A stretch of 64,000 bases of DNA from Teichococcus coralli (GCF_009829925.1 NZ_SNVJ01000002.1:186001-250000); one strand, 5' to 3'; positions 55,116 to 63,969 are shown, counted from the stretch's first letter. Made by a program: numbers and translations. The notes: generated from the letters alone by a model not told the origin.

Positions 55116-56738
55116 TCAGCGCGCCGGCGGCACCACCTTGCGGAGGCCGCCGGCGCCCAGCAGCACGATCGGCGCCAGCCCCACCACCACCAGCGCCAGC
55201 GCCGCCACGGCGCCTTCCTCGTAGGTGCCGCGCGCGGCCTCGGCGTAGAGGGCGGTGGCCAGCGTCTCCGTGTTCAGCGGGCGCAGCAGCAGGGTGGCCG
55301 GCAGTTCCTTCATCGCATCCAGGAAGGTCAGCAGCGCCGCGACCGAAAGCGCGGGCAGCAGCAGCGGCAGGTGCACCCGCCAGAGCAGCCGCCCGGCAGT
55401 CGCGCCCATGGATTCGGCGGACCAGTCCACCTCCCGGCGGATGCGGGCATAGGCCGCGTCGAGCCCGCCTGCCGGAATGGCCAGGAAGCGGATGACATAG
55501 GCCGCCACCACCGCCGCCACGCTGCCCGAGAGCGCGGCGGGAGCCCAGCGGCCCAGCAGCCCCAGCAGATCGTCGATCCAGCCGAAGGCGATGATCAGCC
55601 CGACCGCGGCAACGCCGCCCGGCAAGGCATAGCCAAGCATGCCGAGCCGGAGCAGCGCCGCCCCAGGGCCGGGGCGGCGCGGGCTGTCGCGCCGCGCGCC
55701 GAGCGCCAGCGGCAGGGCGGCCAGCAGGGCCAGCAGCGTTGCCATGGCAGCGAGTGACGCGCTGCTGGCGATCCAGCGCGGCAGGTCCGGTGGCAGGCCG
55801 AACTCCGCCACCCGCCTCCAGGCCGCCCAGAGCAGGTAGGCGGCCGGCACCACGAAGCCCAGCAGCACCGGCAAAGTGCAGGCCAGGGTGGCGGCGAGCC
55901 CCGCCGCCCATGGAAGCGCCTGGCGCTCCGGCGCCTCCGGGCGGGTGGCGGCATGGCTCTCCCGCGCCCTGCCCCAGCGCTCCATGGCCACCACCCCCGC
56001 CACCAGGGCCAGCAGCACCAGCGCGATCTGCGCCGCTCCCTCCAGCGAGGAGCGGGTGATCCAGGTGACGTAGACCGAGACGGTCAGGGTGCGGACACCC
56101 AGGAACTCGGCCGCGCCGATGTCGTTCAGCGCCTCCATCAGCGCCAGGGCGGCGCCGGCGGCCACGGCCGGCCGGGCCATGGGCAGGCCCACACGGCGGA
56201 ACAGCAGCATCCCGGCCGCGCCGCAGGAGCGCGCGGCCCGCAGCGCCTCGGTGCCCTGGGTGTGGAAGGCCGCGCGGGCGGCCAGATAGACATAGGGGTA
56301 GAGCACCATTCCCATCACCAGGACGCAGCCGGCGAGCGAGCGGATCTCCGGCAGCGGGATGGCGCGCGGATCGGTCAGGCCGAGAAGGTGGCGCAGGCGC
56401 GTCTGCACCGGCCCGGCGGGGTGCAGCACGTCCAGCCAGGCATAGGCGGCGACATAGCCGGGCAGCGCCAGCGGCAGCACCAGCCCGACCGAGAGCAGGC
56501 GGCGGGCCGGGAAGCGAAAGCACGAGGTCAGCCAGGCGGTGCCGGTGCCGACCACCACCACCACCACGCCGACGCCGGCCAGCAGCGAGAGGGTCTCCAC
56601 CGCCGCCTGCGGCAGCACGAAGCGCAGCAGGTGCGGCCAGAGCGCGCCCGAGCCCGCCATCGCCGCCGTGGCGAGGGCGAGCACCGGCAGCGCCACCGGG
56701 GCGGCGGCCAGGGTGGCCGCCAGTCGCAGACCCTTCAT
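55116..56738 (-). CDS. Iron-type ABC transporter permease (FbpB/SfuB-like, fused double domain)
   Basis: A 540-residue permease with two binding-protein-dependent permease domains, each about six helices. The first EAA-like loop is GTEALRAARSCGAAGMLLFRRVGLPMARP, and the second is VDWSAESMGATAGRLLWRVHLPLLLP. ALNDIGAAEFLGVRT is typical of ferric permeases. ATG 56738 is the first in frame before helix 1. It follows the binding-protein gene by 16 bases. The ATPase (FbpC) is not found beside it. Confidence 0.93.
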   Translation of the reverse strand: MKGLRLAATLAAAPVALPVLALATAAMAGSGALWPHLLRFVLPQAAVETLSLLAGVGVVVVVVGTGTAWLTSCFRFPARRLLSVGLVLPLALPGYVAAYAWLDVLHPAGPVQTRLRHLLGLTDPRAIPLPEIRSLAGCVLVMGMVLYPYVYLAARAAFHTQGTEALRAARSCGAAGMLLFRRVGLPMARPAVAAGAALALMEALNDIGAAEFLGVRTLTVSVYVTWITRSSLEGAAQIALVLLALVAGVVAMERWGRARESHAATRPEAPERQALPWAAGLAATLACTLPVLLGFVVPAAYLLWAAWRRVAEFGLPPDLPRWIASSASLAAMATLLALLAALPLALGARRDSPRRPGPGAALLRLGMLGYALPGGVAAVGLIIAFGWIDDLLGLLGRWAPAALSGSVAAVVAAYVIRFLAIPAGGLDAAYARIRREVDWSAESMGATAGRLLWRVHLPLLLPALSVAALLTFLDAMKELPATLLLRPLNTETLATALYAEAARGTYEEGAVAALALVVVGLAPIVLLGAGGLRKVVPPAR

Positions 56739-56754
56739 CCGAACCGGCTGCGCC

Positions 56755-57774
56755 TCACCGGTCGAAGCCGACCTCGTCCACGATCTGGCTGGCGCGGGCG
56801 CGCTGCGCCGCGATCTTCGGCAGCGGGATGGCATCGACCTTCAGCGTGCCGAAGCCGGCCACGATGGGGTCAAGCTCGGCGTCGGCGCGCACGGGGTACT
56901 CGAAGTTCACCTTGGCATAGAGCGCCTGGGCCTCGGGCGAGGCGAGGAACTCCAGCAGCTTCACCGCCTCGGCACGGTTCGGCGCGTGGCGGGCGACCAC
57001 GGCGCCGGAAACGTTCACCATGGCGCCATCGTCCGGCAGCACCACGCGGATCGCCTGGCCCCAGGCCTTCTGCTCCTCGCCGCCGCGGCCGGACAGCATG
57101 ATGCCGACATAGTAGGTGTTGGCCAGCCCGACGTCGCAGATGCCGGCGCGGATGTCGCGTGCCACCTCGCGGTCGCCGCCGGCGGGGCGGCGGGCCAGGT
57201 TGGCCTTCAGCTTCGTTAGGTAGTCGCGCAGCCAGGCCTCCCCGTGCTCCACCAGCAGCGCCGAGAACAGGGCGGTGTTGTAGGGGTGCTGGCCGGAGCG
57301 GATGCAGACCTTCCCCTTGAAGCGGGGATCGGCGAGGTCCGCATAGGTCAGCTTCGCGCCTTCGGCCTCCGGCACCCGCTCGCGCGAGACATAGATGGCT
57401 CGGGCGCGGGTGGAGAGGGCGAACCAGCGGCCATCCTCGCCGCGCAGGCCGGCGGGAATGGCGGCCTCCAGCGTCTCGGAACGCGTGGGCTGGGACAGGT
57501 CGCGGTCCACCAGCTCCATCAGGTTGCCGATGTCCACCACCATCGCGACATCGGCCGGGGAGCGGGCGCCCTCCGCCGCCAGCCGCTCGGCGAGGCCGCC
57601 CTGCACGAAGACGGTATTGACCGTGGTGCCGGTCGTTTCGGTGAAGCGATCCAGCAGCGGCCGGATCAGCCCGGGCTCGCGGGTCGTGTAGAGGTTCACC
57701 TCCGCCGCCTGCGCGAGCTGTGCGGAGAGAAGCAGGGACAGCGCCCCGAAAGTGGCCCCAAGCCGATGGAACAT
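56755..57774 (-). CDS. Ferric-ion ABC transporter substrate-binding protein
   Basis: A 339-residue periplasmic protein. The signal peptide spans 1-23 (LSLLLSAQLAQAAEV). The mature N-terminus VNLYTTREPGLIRPLLDRFTETTG and the paired tyrosines in DVGLANTYYVGIML (about 220) match FbpA/FutA proteins, where these tyrosines bind Fe3+. GGGAG lies before ATG 57774. A Fur-like dyad lies just upstream. Confidence 0.93.
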   Translation of the reverse strand: MFHRLGATFGALSLLLSAQLAQAAEVNLYTTREPGLIRPLLDRFTETTGTTVNTVFVQGGLAERLAAEGARSPADVAMVVDIGNLMELVDRDLSQPTRSETLEAAIPAGLRGEDGRWFALSTRARAIYVSRERVPEAEGAKLTYADLADPRFKGKVCIRSGQHPYNTALFSALLVEHGEAWLRDYLTKLKANLARRPAGGDREVARDIRAGICDVGLANTYYVGIMLSGRGGEEQKAWGQAIRVVLPDDGAMVNVSGAVVARHAPNRAEAVKLLEFLASPEAQALYAKVNFEYPVRADAELDPIVAGFGTLKVDAIPLPKIAAQRARASQIVDEVGFDR

Positions 57775-57827
57775 CAGAAATCTCCCGGAGGATCTGCCGC
57801 GATTTGCCAGCGCCTGCTGTTCCTATG

Positions 57828-57854
57828 ATTGCGAATGAATGTCAATTACGTAAT
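57828..57854. promoter_or_regulatory. Possible Fur-type operator and adjacent palindrome
   Basis: ATTGCGAAT-G-AATGTCAAT (57828-57846) is an imperfect 9-1-9 inverted repeat (six of nine pairs), resembling Fur-family boxes, and overlaps a perfect 10-base palindrome ATTACGTAAT (57845-57854). It lies 54 bases upstream of the iron-binding-protein gene in an AT-rich pocket. Iron repression is inferred. Confidence 0.4.
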
Positions 57855-58051
57855 GTTCGGCGCCGGCCCTGCGCGCGCCGGCCCTCATCGGCGGCATTGT
57901 GCGGGGGGCGCATTCTTGCTAATCCCCGCCCCGCTGCGCTGGCACCCCTGGAGGCCGGCGCAACTGTTTTCGGGCACCCGCCCGGAGGCGGACATTGACA
58001 CGGCGCCCCGGCCAGGCCGGCGCGGCGCCTTTGCTGATTGGAGCTGAAGCA

Positions 58052-58690
58052 ATGGTCCAGACCATTCGGATCGAGGCCGAGGCGCGCGAGCGGGCCGGTA
58101 AGGGGGCGGCGCGCGCGACCCGGCGTGGTGGGCGTGTTCCCGCCGTCATCTACGGCGCGAAGGAGGAGGCCACCCTCCTCTCCCTCGACCCGCGCGACGT
58201 GATGAAGGAAATGCACAAGGGCGGCTGGCAGTCCCACCTCTATGAGGTGGCGGTGGGCGGCAAGGCCGAGCGCTGCCTGATGCGCGAGGTGCAGTTCCAC
58301 CCCGTGAAGGACACGCCCATCCATGTGGACTTCCAGCGGCTCGCCCCGGGCCAGCTGATCCGCGTGAAGGTGCCGGTGGTGTTCCAGAACGAGGACAGCG
58401 CCCCGGGCATCAAGGAAGGCGGCGTGCTGAACGTCGTCCGCCGCGAGGTGGAGGTGATGTCCGACCCCGACCAGGTGCCGGAGCAGTTCGAGATCGACCT
58501 GGCCAGCGCCGCCATCGGCGACAGCCTGCGCTGGTCCAACGTGGCGGACGCCAAGGGCACCAAGCCGGTGATCGTCGGCCGTGACTTCGTGGTGGCCACC
58601 ATCGCGCCGCCCACCGTCGAGGAAGAGGTGGTGGTCCAGGCTCCGGTCGCGGCCCCCGCCCCCGCCCCGAAGGGCAAGGGCAAGAAGTAA
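58052..58690 (+). CDS. rplY: Ribosomal protein L25/general stress protein Ctc
   Basis: A 212-residue long-form bL25. The 5S-rRNA-binding N-domain starts TIRIEAEARERAGKGAARATRRGGRVPAVIYG, and the C-terminal Ctc (TL5) beta domain runs from about 95 with VPVVFQNEDSAPGIKEGGVLN. A Lys/Pro/Ala tail (APAPKGKGKK) ends it. ATG 58052 is preceded by a 200-base leader shared with the divergent iron genes. pth follows 15 bases later, as is usual. Confidence 0.95.
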   Translation: MVQTIRIEAEARERAGKGAARATRRGGRVPAVIYGAKEEATLLSLDPRDVMKEMHKGGWQSHLYEVAVGGKAERCLMREVQFHPVKDTPIHVDFQRLAPGQLIRVKVPVVFQNEDSAPGIKEGGVLNVVRREVEVMSDPDQVPEQFEIDLASAAIGDSLRWSNVADAKGTKPVIVGRDFVVATIAPPTVEEEVVVQAPVAAPAPAPKGKGKK

Positions 58691-58705
58691 GGCGGAGACT
58701 GTCCG

Positions 58706-59278
58706 GTGCTGCTCTGGGTCGGTCTCGGCAATCCGGAGCCGGGCCAGGCGCGGCACCGGCACAATATCGGCTTCCTGGCGCTCGACGCCATCGCCCGCCG
58801 CCACGGCTTCACGCCGTGGCGCAGCCGCTACAAGGGCCTGGTGGCCGAGGGCAGCCTCGGCGGCCAGAAGCTCCTGCTGCTGAAGCCGCAGACCTACATG
58901 AACCTTTCCGGCGAATCCGTGCAGCCGGCCGCCGGGTTCCACAAGATCCCTCCCGCCGACATCACCGTCTTCCACGACGAGCTGGACCTTGCCCCGGGCA
59001 GGATCCGTGTGAAGCTGGGCGGGGGCGCGGCGGGGCATAACGGGCTGCGCGACATCGACCGCCGCCTTGGCACGCCGGATTACTGGCGGGTGCGCCTTGG
59101 CATCGGCCATCCCGGCATGAAGGAGAAGGTGACGGGGCATGTCCTCGGCAACTTCGCCAAGGTGGACACCTGGCTGGAGCCCATGCTGGATGCGGTGGCG
59201 GATGCCGCGCCCATGCTGGCGCGCGGCGAGCGGGAAGCCTTCATGACCCGCGTGGCCCTGTTGACCCAGGAGAACTGA
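58706..59278 (+). CDS. pth: Peptidyl-tRNA hydrolase
   Basis: A 190-residue enzyme that frees tRNA from stalled peptidyl-tRNA. [22 protein letters not shown] holds the catalytic Asn and His, [13 protein letters not shown] is conserved, [31 protein letters not shown] contains the catalytic Asp, and RVRLGIGHP follows. The start is GTG with GGAG upstream. It is in the rplY-pth-ychF block. Confidence 0.97.
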   Translation: MLLWVGLGNPEPGQARHRHNIGFLALDAIARRHGFTPWRSRYKGLVAEGSLGGQKLLLLKPQTYMNLSGESVQPAAGFHKIPPADITVFHDELDLAPGRIRVKLGGGAAGHNGLRDIDRRLGTPDYWRVRLGIGHPGMKEKVTGHVLGNFAKVDTWLEPMLDAVADAAPMLARGEREAFMTRVALLTQEN

Positions 59279-59282
59279 GATC

Positions 59283-59690
59283 ATGGCGATGGAAGACGCG
59301 GCGGCTGATCTGGAGGCGGAATTCGGCGGCCCCGGCCCGGAGGACATGGCGAACGGCGCCGCCGCGCTGGCGGCCGCCCTGCTGGCCCAGGCCCATACCC
59401 TCGCCAGCACCGCCGCCGCGCTGGAAACCAGCGACACCGGGCATGTCGGCGCCATCGAGGCGGCCGCCGCGCGGGCCTCGCTGGCGCTTTCCATGGCCCA
59501 GGTGGTTTCGGAGGCCAGCGGGCAGGCGCGGGCCGGGCTGATCGCGGCCGCCGCCAAGGCGCTCGACGTACCGCTCGGCAGCGCCGTGACGCAGCTTCGC
59601 GCCGCCGCCCTCGCCCTGCCGACCGATGACGCCGCGGCGCGCATCGCCGCCGCGCAGATCGCGCAGGAAATCGCCGCCGGGCTGGGCTAA
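59283..59690 (+). CDS. Hypothetical Ala-rich helical protein, 135 aa
   Basis: A 135-residue, Ala-rich (over a third Ala), acidic protein that seems fully helical, with no signal or membrane segment. It starts four bases after pth and lies before ychF. Stretches such as VGAIEAAAARASLALSMAQVVSEASGQARAGLIAAAAKAL suggest a helical bundle. I recognise no family. Confidence 0.68.
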   Translation: MAMEDAAADLEAEFGGPGPEDMANGAAALAAALLAQAHTLASTAAALETSDTGHVGAIEAAAARASLALSMAQVVSEASGQARAGLIAAAAKALDVPLGSAVTQLRAAALALPTDDAAARIAAAQIAQEIAAGLG

Positions 59691-59707
59691 CGGCTCCGCC
59701 ACCCGCC

Positions 59708-59726
59708 AAGGGGGCGCCGCCCCCTT
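59708..59726. repeat. GC-rich hairpin element between hypothetical gene and ychF
   Basis: AAGGGGGC (59708-59715) and GCCCCCTT (59719-59726) form a perfect 8-bp stem on a 3-base loop, followed by TTGAACCCCCGCCGGGG. The layout recalls repeated intergenic elements in Acetobacteraceae and may be a dispersed repeat, a terminator, or both. Only one copy is in this window. Confidence 0.5.
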
Positions 59727-59811
59727 TGAACCCCCGCCGGGGTGCCCACGGGAGCAACCGTGTCACCCCGGCCCCCGCCATCAGTGCGGAACAGACTTCC
59801 CGAGGACGGTC

Positions 59812-60906
59812 ATGGGCTTCAACTGCGGTATCGTCGGCCTGCCGAATGTCGGCAAATCGACCCTGTTCAACGCGCTGACGCAGACCGCGGCAGCCCAGGC
59901 CGCCAACTATCCCTTCTGCACCATCGAGCCGAACGTCGGCCGCGTCGCCGTGCCAGACCCGCGCCTCGACACCATCGCGGCGATCGGCAAGAGCGCCAAG
60001 ATCGTGCCGACCAGCCTGGAATTCGTCGACATCGCCGGCCTGGTGCGCGGCGCCAGCCGCGGCGAGGGCCTGGGCAACCAGTTCCTCGCCAACATCCGCG
60101 AGACCGACGCCATCGTGCACGTCCTGCGCTGCTTCGAGGATGACGACGTCACCCATGTCGAGGGCAGCGTCGATCCATTGCGGGACGCCGACACCATCGA
60201 GACCGAGCTGATGCTTGCCGACATGGACAGCCTGGAGAAGCGCATCGCCGGCCTGCAGAAGCGCGCCCGCGGCGGCGACAAGGAAGCCGCCGCCCAGCTG
60301 TCGCTGATCGAGCCGATCCTCGCCGGCCTGCGCGACGGCCGCCCCGCCCGCGCCTCCATCCCCAAGGGCGAGGAGGAGGCGGTGCGCCGGCTCCAGCTCC
60401 TGACCTCCAAGCCGGTGCTCTACGTCTGCAATGTGGAGGAGGCCAACGCCGCCAGCGGCAACGCCCACAGCGAGAAGGTCTTCGCCCGCGCCGCCGCCGA
60501 GGGCGCCAAGGCCGTGGTCGTCTCCGCCGCCATCGAGGCCGAGATCAGCCAGATGGCCGCCGAGGACCGCGCCGAGTTCCTGGAGACGCTGGGCCTCAGC
60601 GATTCCGGCCTCGACCGCGTCATCGCCGCCGGCTACGGCCTGCTCGGCCTGATCACCTACTTCACCGTGGGGCCCAAGGAGGCCCGCGCCTGGACCATCA
60701 TCAAGGGCATGAAGGCCCCCCAGGCGGCCGGCGTGATCCATGGCGACTTCGAGCGTGGCTTCATCGCCGCCGAAACCATTCCCTTTGACGACTACGTCGC
60801 CTGCAAGGGCGAGCAGGGCGCCAAGGAAGCCGGCAAGATGCGCGTCGAAGGCAAGGAATACGTCGTGCGCGACGGCGACATCATGCTGTTCCGGTTCAAC
60901 GTCTGA
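59812..60906 (+). CDS. ychF: Redox-regulated ribosome-binding ATPase YchF
   Basis: A 364-residue Obg-family protein that binds ATP rather than GTP. P-loop GLPNVGKS (9-16), switch I region NYPFCTIEPNVGRV, switch II DIAGLVRGASRGEGLGNQFL, then a coiled-coil domain (about 130-200), and the C-terminal TGS domain (TYFTVGPKEARAWTI...DFERGFIAAETIPFDDYV). NVEE replaces the NKxD guanine motif, as in YchF. ATG 59812 is canonical (MGFNCGIVGLPN). Confidence 0.97.
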   Translation: MGFNCGIVGLPNVGKSTLFNALTQTAAAQAANYPFCTIEPNVGRVAVPDPRLDTIAAIGKSAKIVPTSLEFVDIAGLVRGASRGEGLGNQFLANIRETDAIVHVLRCFEDDDVTHVEGSVDPLRDADTIETELMLADMDSLEKRIAGLQKRARGGDKEAAAQLSLIEPILAGLRDGRPARASIPKGEEEAVRRLQLLTSKPVLYVCNVEEANAASGNAHSEKVFARAAAEGAKAVVVSAAIEAEISQMAAEDRAEFLETLGLSDSGLDRVIAAGYGLLGLITYFTVGPKEARAWTIIKGMKAPQAAGVIHGDFERGFIAAETIPFDDYVACKGEQGAKEAGKMRVEGKEYVVRDGDIMLFRFNV

Positions 60907-61007
60907 ACCGGGAGGGCCTGCCCGCCGAGGCACCCTCGCGCGCGGGTTCGTTGCGGGGTCTTCACTCCGGAGTTGCTGTTCCGGCGGTGATCCGTTAGTC
61001 CGCTGGA

Positions 61008-61035
61008 GGGGAAGAGTGTTCGCGATCTCTTCCCC
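61008..61035 (+). other. Hairpin in the leader of the hybrid kinase
   Basis: GGGGAAGAG (61008-61016) pairs perfectly with CTCTTCCCC (61027-61035); the 10-base loop contains TCGCGA. The left arm overlaps GGAGGGG, a ribosome-site-like run, and a GTG at 61016-61018 opens an eight-codon frame ending at 61039. It could be a terminator for ychF or a translation-control element for the kinase. Confidence 0.45.
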
Positions 61036-61060
61036 CTGACGAAACTCCGGTCGCCCGCCG

Positions 61061-62986
61061 TTGCATCTCGATACGACCACCCTTCTCCTGCTCAGTGCGG
61101 TCCTTGGCGCGCTGCTCGGGGCGATCTGGCTCGGCCTTTCGCTGCACCGCCATCGGACGACGGGGCTGGGCGAGTGGGGCACGGCCCTGCTCTGCCTCGC
61201 CCTTGGCACCATGCTGCTCGGTGCGCGCGGGGCGTTGCCCGACCTGCTCTCCATCGACATCGGCAACCTGGTGATCCTGCTCGGGGGCGGCTTCTGCTGG
61301 CGCGGGGCACGGCGCTTCGACGGGCGCACGGCGCCGGCCTGGATCGTGCTGCTGCCCGGCCTGCTCTGGCTGGCGGCGATGCGCATGCCGGCGAGGGAAT
61401 TTGTTGAGTACCGCGTGGTGGTCGCCTCCGTGCTCTCGGGGCTGCCGATGCTCGCCATCGCCTGGGAATTCTGGCGCGGCCGGCCTGAAGGGCTGGCCTG
61501 CCGGATGCTGCTGTCCGGCGGCTTCGCTCTCCATGGCGGGCTGACGCTGCTGCGCATTCCCGTCATGCTCCTGCAGGCGGATTGGACCCGGACCAGTGTC
61601 CTGCCGGACAACGTCTGGGTGCAGATCATCCTCCTGGAGTCCATCCTGCACGGCGTGGGCACCAGCTTCGCCCTGCTGGCCCTGTTCCGGGAGCGCGGCG
61701 AGCGGCAGCTGCTGGAAGCGACCGCCGCGTCGCGGGACGCCGCGCAGCAGGCCAGTGCCGCCAAGTCCCGCTTCCTGGCCTGGATGAGCCATGAGATGCG
61801 CACGCCCCTGAACGGCGTGCTCGGGCTTTCCCAGGTGCTTTCGGAGAACCGCAGCCTGCAGCCTTCGGCCCAGGAGCAGGTCGCGGTGATCGCGCAGGCC
61901 GGGCAGCACCTGCTGGCGCTGGTGAACGACGTGCTGGACCTGGCGCTGGTGGAGGCGGGCCGCCTGACCCTGCAGGAGGCGCCCGTCCCGCTGGGCGTCC
62001 TGCGCGAGAACACGCTGGCGCTGGTTCGCCCCGAAGCCGCCCGGAAAGGCATCCGGCTGCGGACGGACATCGCCCCGGACCTGCCGGCGAACGTGCGCGG
62101 GGACGGCCGGCGGCTGCAGCAGATCCTGCTGAACCTCCTGGCGAATGCGGTGAAGTTCACGCCCCGAGGCGGCGAGGTGTGCCTGTCGATGCAGTGCTGG
62201 CCGGATGGCAGCCTGCGCCTCGCGGTGACCGACACCGGGCCGGGGATTTCGGCCACCCAGCGTGCCCTGCTGTTCCGCGACTTCACCCGGCTGCCCGGCG
62301 CCGCCCGCGAAGCGGCGCAGGAGGGCTATGGGCTGGGCCTCGCCATCAGCGCCGCCCTTGTGCAGGCCATGCAGGGCACGCTCGGCGTGGATGCCGGTCC
62401 CGAGGGGCGGGGCAGCCGTTTCTGGGTGCATCTGTCGCTGCCGCATGCGCCCGCGGAAGCCACCGGCGCGGCGGCTCCGGCAGCGGCCCCGGTGCGGGAC
62501 GTCCTGGTGGTGGACGATGTCGCGGTGAACCGCATGGTCGTGCAGGCGCTGCTGCAGAGTGGCGGCCATGTCGTGCGGCAGGCCGCCAGCGGCGAGGCCG
62601 CCCTCGCGCTGCTCGCCGAGCGCGGCGCCGAGCTGGTGCTGATGGATCTTCAAATGCCGGGAATGGACGGGGTGGAGACCGCCCGCCGCATCCGGAAGCA
62701 GGAGGCGCAGGAGCCTGGCCTGCCGCGGACCATCATCATCGCGTTGACCGGCGAACTCTCCGAGGAGGCCCAGGAAGCCTGCCGCGCCGCCGGCATGGAC
62801 GGCTGCCTGGCGAAGCCCGTCAGCCGCGCCAACCTCTATGCCGTGCTGCGCGGAATGCCGGCACCGGATCCTTCGGCGCCGGCCGCGGGGGCCACCCCCG
62901 CCAAGCCGGTCCATTCCTGCCCGCCCGCGCCGCCCCAGCCTCCGCGCAGCGAGCCGGCCGCGGCCAAGCCTGCCCAGCCCGCCTGA
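61061..62986 (+). CDS. Membrane hybrid histidine kinase with C-terminal receiver
   Basis: A 641-residue two-component protein. Six to seven helices fill residues 8-210 (LLLLSAVLGALLGAIWLGL; LVILLGGGFCWRGARRF), with no PAS or HAMP domain. HisKA has His near 243 in WMSHEMRTPLNGVLGLS, and the ATPase domain has LLNLLANAVKFTPRGG and DTGPGIS. A receiver at about 485-605 has acceptor Asp near 528 (VLMDLQMPGMDGVETA). The tail is Pro/Ala-rich. It starts at TTG 61061, as an in-frame TGA lies 24 bases upstream. Its ligand is unknown. Confidence 0.9.
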   Translation: MHLDTTTLLLLSAVLGALLGAIWLGLSLHRHRTTGLGEWGTALLCLALGTMLLGARGALPDLLSIDIGNLVILLGGGFCWRGARRFDGRTAPAWIVLLPGLLWLAAMRMPAREFVEYRVVVASVLSGLPMLAIAWEFWRGRPEGLACRMLLSGGFALHGGLTLLRIPVMLLQADWTRTSVLPDNVWVQIILLESILHGVGTSFALLALFRERGERQLLEATAASRDAAQQASAAKSRFLAWMSHEMRTPLNGVLGLSQVLSENRSLQPSAQEQVAVIAQAGQHLLALVNDVLDLALVEAGRLTLQEAPVPLGVLRENTLALVRPEAARKGIRLRTDIAPDLPANVRGDGRRLQQILLNLLANAVKFTPRGGEVCLSMQCWPDGSLRLAVTDTGPGISATQRALLFRDFTRLPGAAREAAQEGYGLGLAISAALVQAMQGTLGVDAGPEGRGSRFWVHLSLPHAPAEATGAAAPAAAPVRDVLVVDDVAVNRMVVQALLQSGGHVVRQAASGEAALALLAERGAELVLMDLQMPGMDGVETARRIRKQEAQEPGLPRTIIIALTGELSEEAQEACRAAGMDGCLAKPVSRANLYAVLRGMPAPDPSAPAAGATPAKPVHSCPPAPPQPPRSEPAAAKPAQPA

Positions 62987-63007
62987 GGCCGGGCGGCCCG
63001 CGCGATC

Positions 63008-63217
63008 TCAGCCCTTCTCCGGCGCCTCTCCGGGCGGGGGCGGCGCTTCCCGCCGCGCGCCGTCCAGCAATGCCCGACGTTGCGCCTCCACCGTGGCGTC
63101 GCGCGCCTTTTCCGCCTTGCTGCGGCCGAACTTTACGCGATTGGCAGTGGCCTGCCGGGCCTCCGCCTGCCGGGCGGCCGCCTTGCGCCGCTGGTTGAGG
63201 TTGACGATCTCTGCCAT
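63008..63217 (-). CDS. DUF4169 small basic protein, 69 aa
   Basis: A 69-residue, strongly basic protein of the DUF4169 type. It opens with MAEIVNLNQRRKAAARQ and continues with ANRVKFGRSKAEKARDA, the family pattern. The Pro/Glu tail (PPPPGEAPEKG) is variable. It is convergent with the kinase gene and divergent from the hydrolase gene. The function is unknown. Confidence 0.8.
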   Translation of the reverse strand: MAEIVNLNQRRKAAARQAEARQATANRVKFGRSKAEKARDATVEAQRRALLDGARREAPPPPGEAPEKG

Positions 63218-63301
63218 GCTCGGAGGATAGGGCGGAACCGGCCCGCGGGAAATCGTCCTGCCGCCGGGAGGAACGCAGCACCGGACGATCGAGGGGCCCG
63301 C

Positions 63302-63964
63302 ATGCAGATCGAACTCGCCGCCGCCGACGGCCATCGTCTTTCCGCCTGGCGCACCGGGCCGGAGGATGCCTCCCGCGCCCTGGTCGTGGTGCAGGAGATC
63401 TTCGGCGTGAACCACCACATGCGCCATGTCTGCGAAGGCTTCGCCAAGGAGGGCTTCGCGGTGGTCTGCCCCGCCTTGTTCGACCGCGCCGAACCTGGCG
63501 TCGAGCTGGGCTACGGCCCGGAGGACGTGCAGCAGGGCCGGGCGCTGCGCGGCCGCATCGACCCCGCCTGCACGCTGCTGGATGTGGAGGCCGCCGCGCT
63601 CGGCCTGCCGCAGCACGCCAGGCTGGGCATCATCGGCTATTGCTGGGGCGGCACCGTGGCCTGGCACGGCGCCACGCGCAGCCAGCGCTTCGCCGCCGCG
63701 GTCGGCTACTACGGCGGCGGCATCGCCGCGGCCAGGGACGAGAAGCCCCGCTGCCCCGTGCAGTTGCACTTCGGCGCCGAGGACCATGGCATTCCGCTCT
63801 CCGACGTGGACGCCATCCGGGCCGCCCAGCCCGGGGTCGAAGTCTTTGTCTATCCGGGCGCGGGGCATGGCTTCGCCTGCGAGGAGCGGGCCTCCTACAA
63901 CCCGGCCGCGACACAGGAGGCGCTGCAGCGCACCCTGCCTTTCCTCAAGAAGCATCTGGGCTGA
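63302..63964 (+). CDS. Dienelactone hydrolase family protein
   Basis: A 220-residue alpha/beta hydrolase. ALVVVQEIFGVNHHMRHVCEGFAKEGF is typical of the N-terminal part. The nucleophile elbow is GYCWGG (Cys near 114), the acid is Asp in FGAEDHGIP, and the base His is in YPGAGHGFAC. Such enzymes hydrolyse dienelactone or other cyclic esters; the native substrate is unknown. ATG 63302 follows a GAGGGG ribosome site. Confidence 0.92.
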   Translation: MQIELAAADGHRLSAWRTGPEDASRALVVVQEIFGVNHHMRHVCEGFAKEGFAVVCPALFDRAEPGVELGYGPEDVQQGRALRGRIDPACTLLDVEAAALGLPQHARLGIIGYCWGGTVAWHGATRSQRFAAAVGYYGGGIAAARDEKPRCPVQLHFGAEDHGIPLSDVDAIRAAQPGVEVFVYPGAGHGFACEERASYNPAATQEALQRTLPFLKKHLG

Positions 63965-63969
63965 ACGCC

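Noticed and set aside
57775-58051. tRNA or small RNA in the rplY leader
   Set aside because: No cloverleaf, T-loop or terminator-bounded transcript can be seen.
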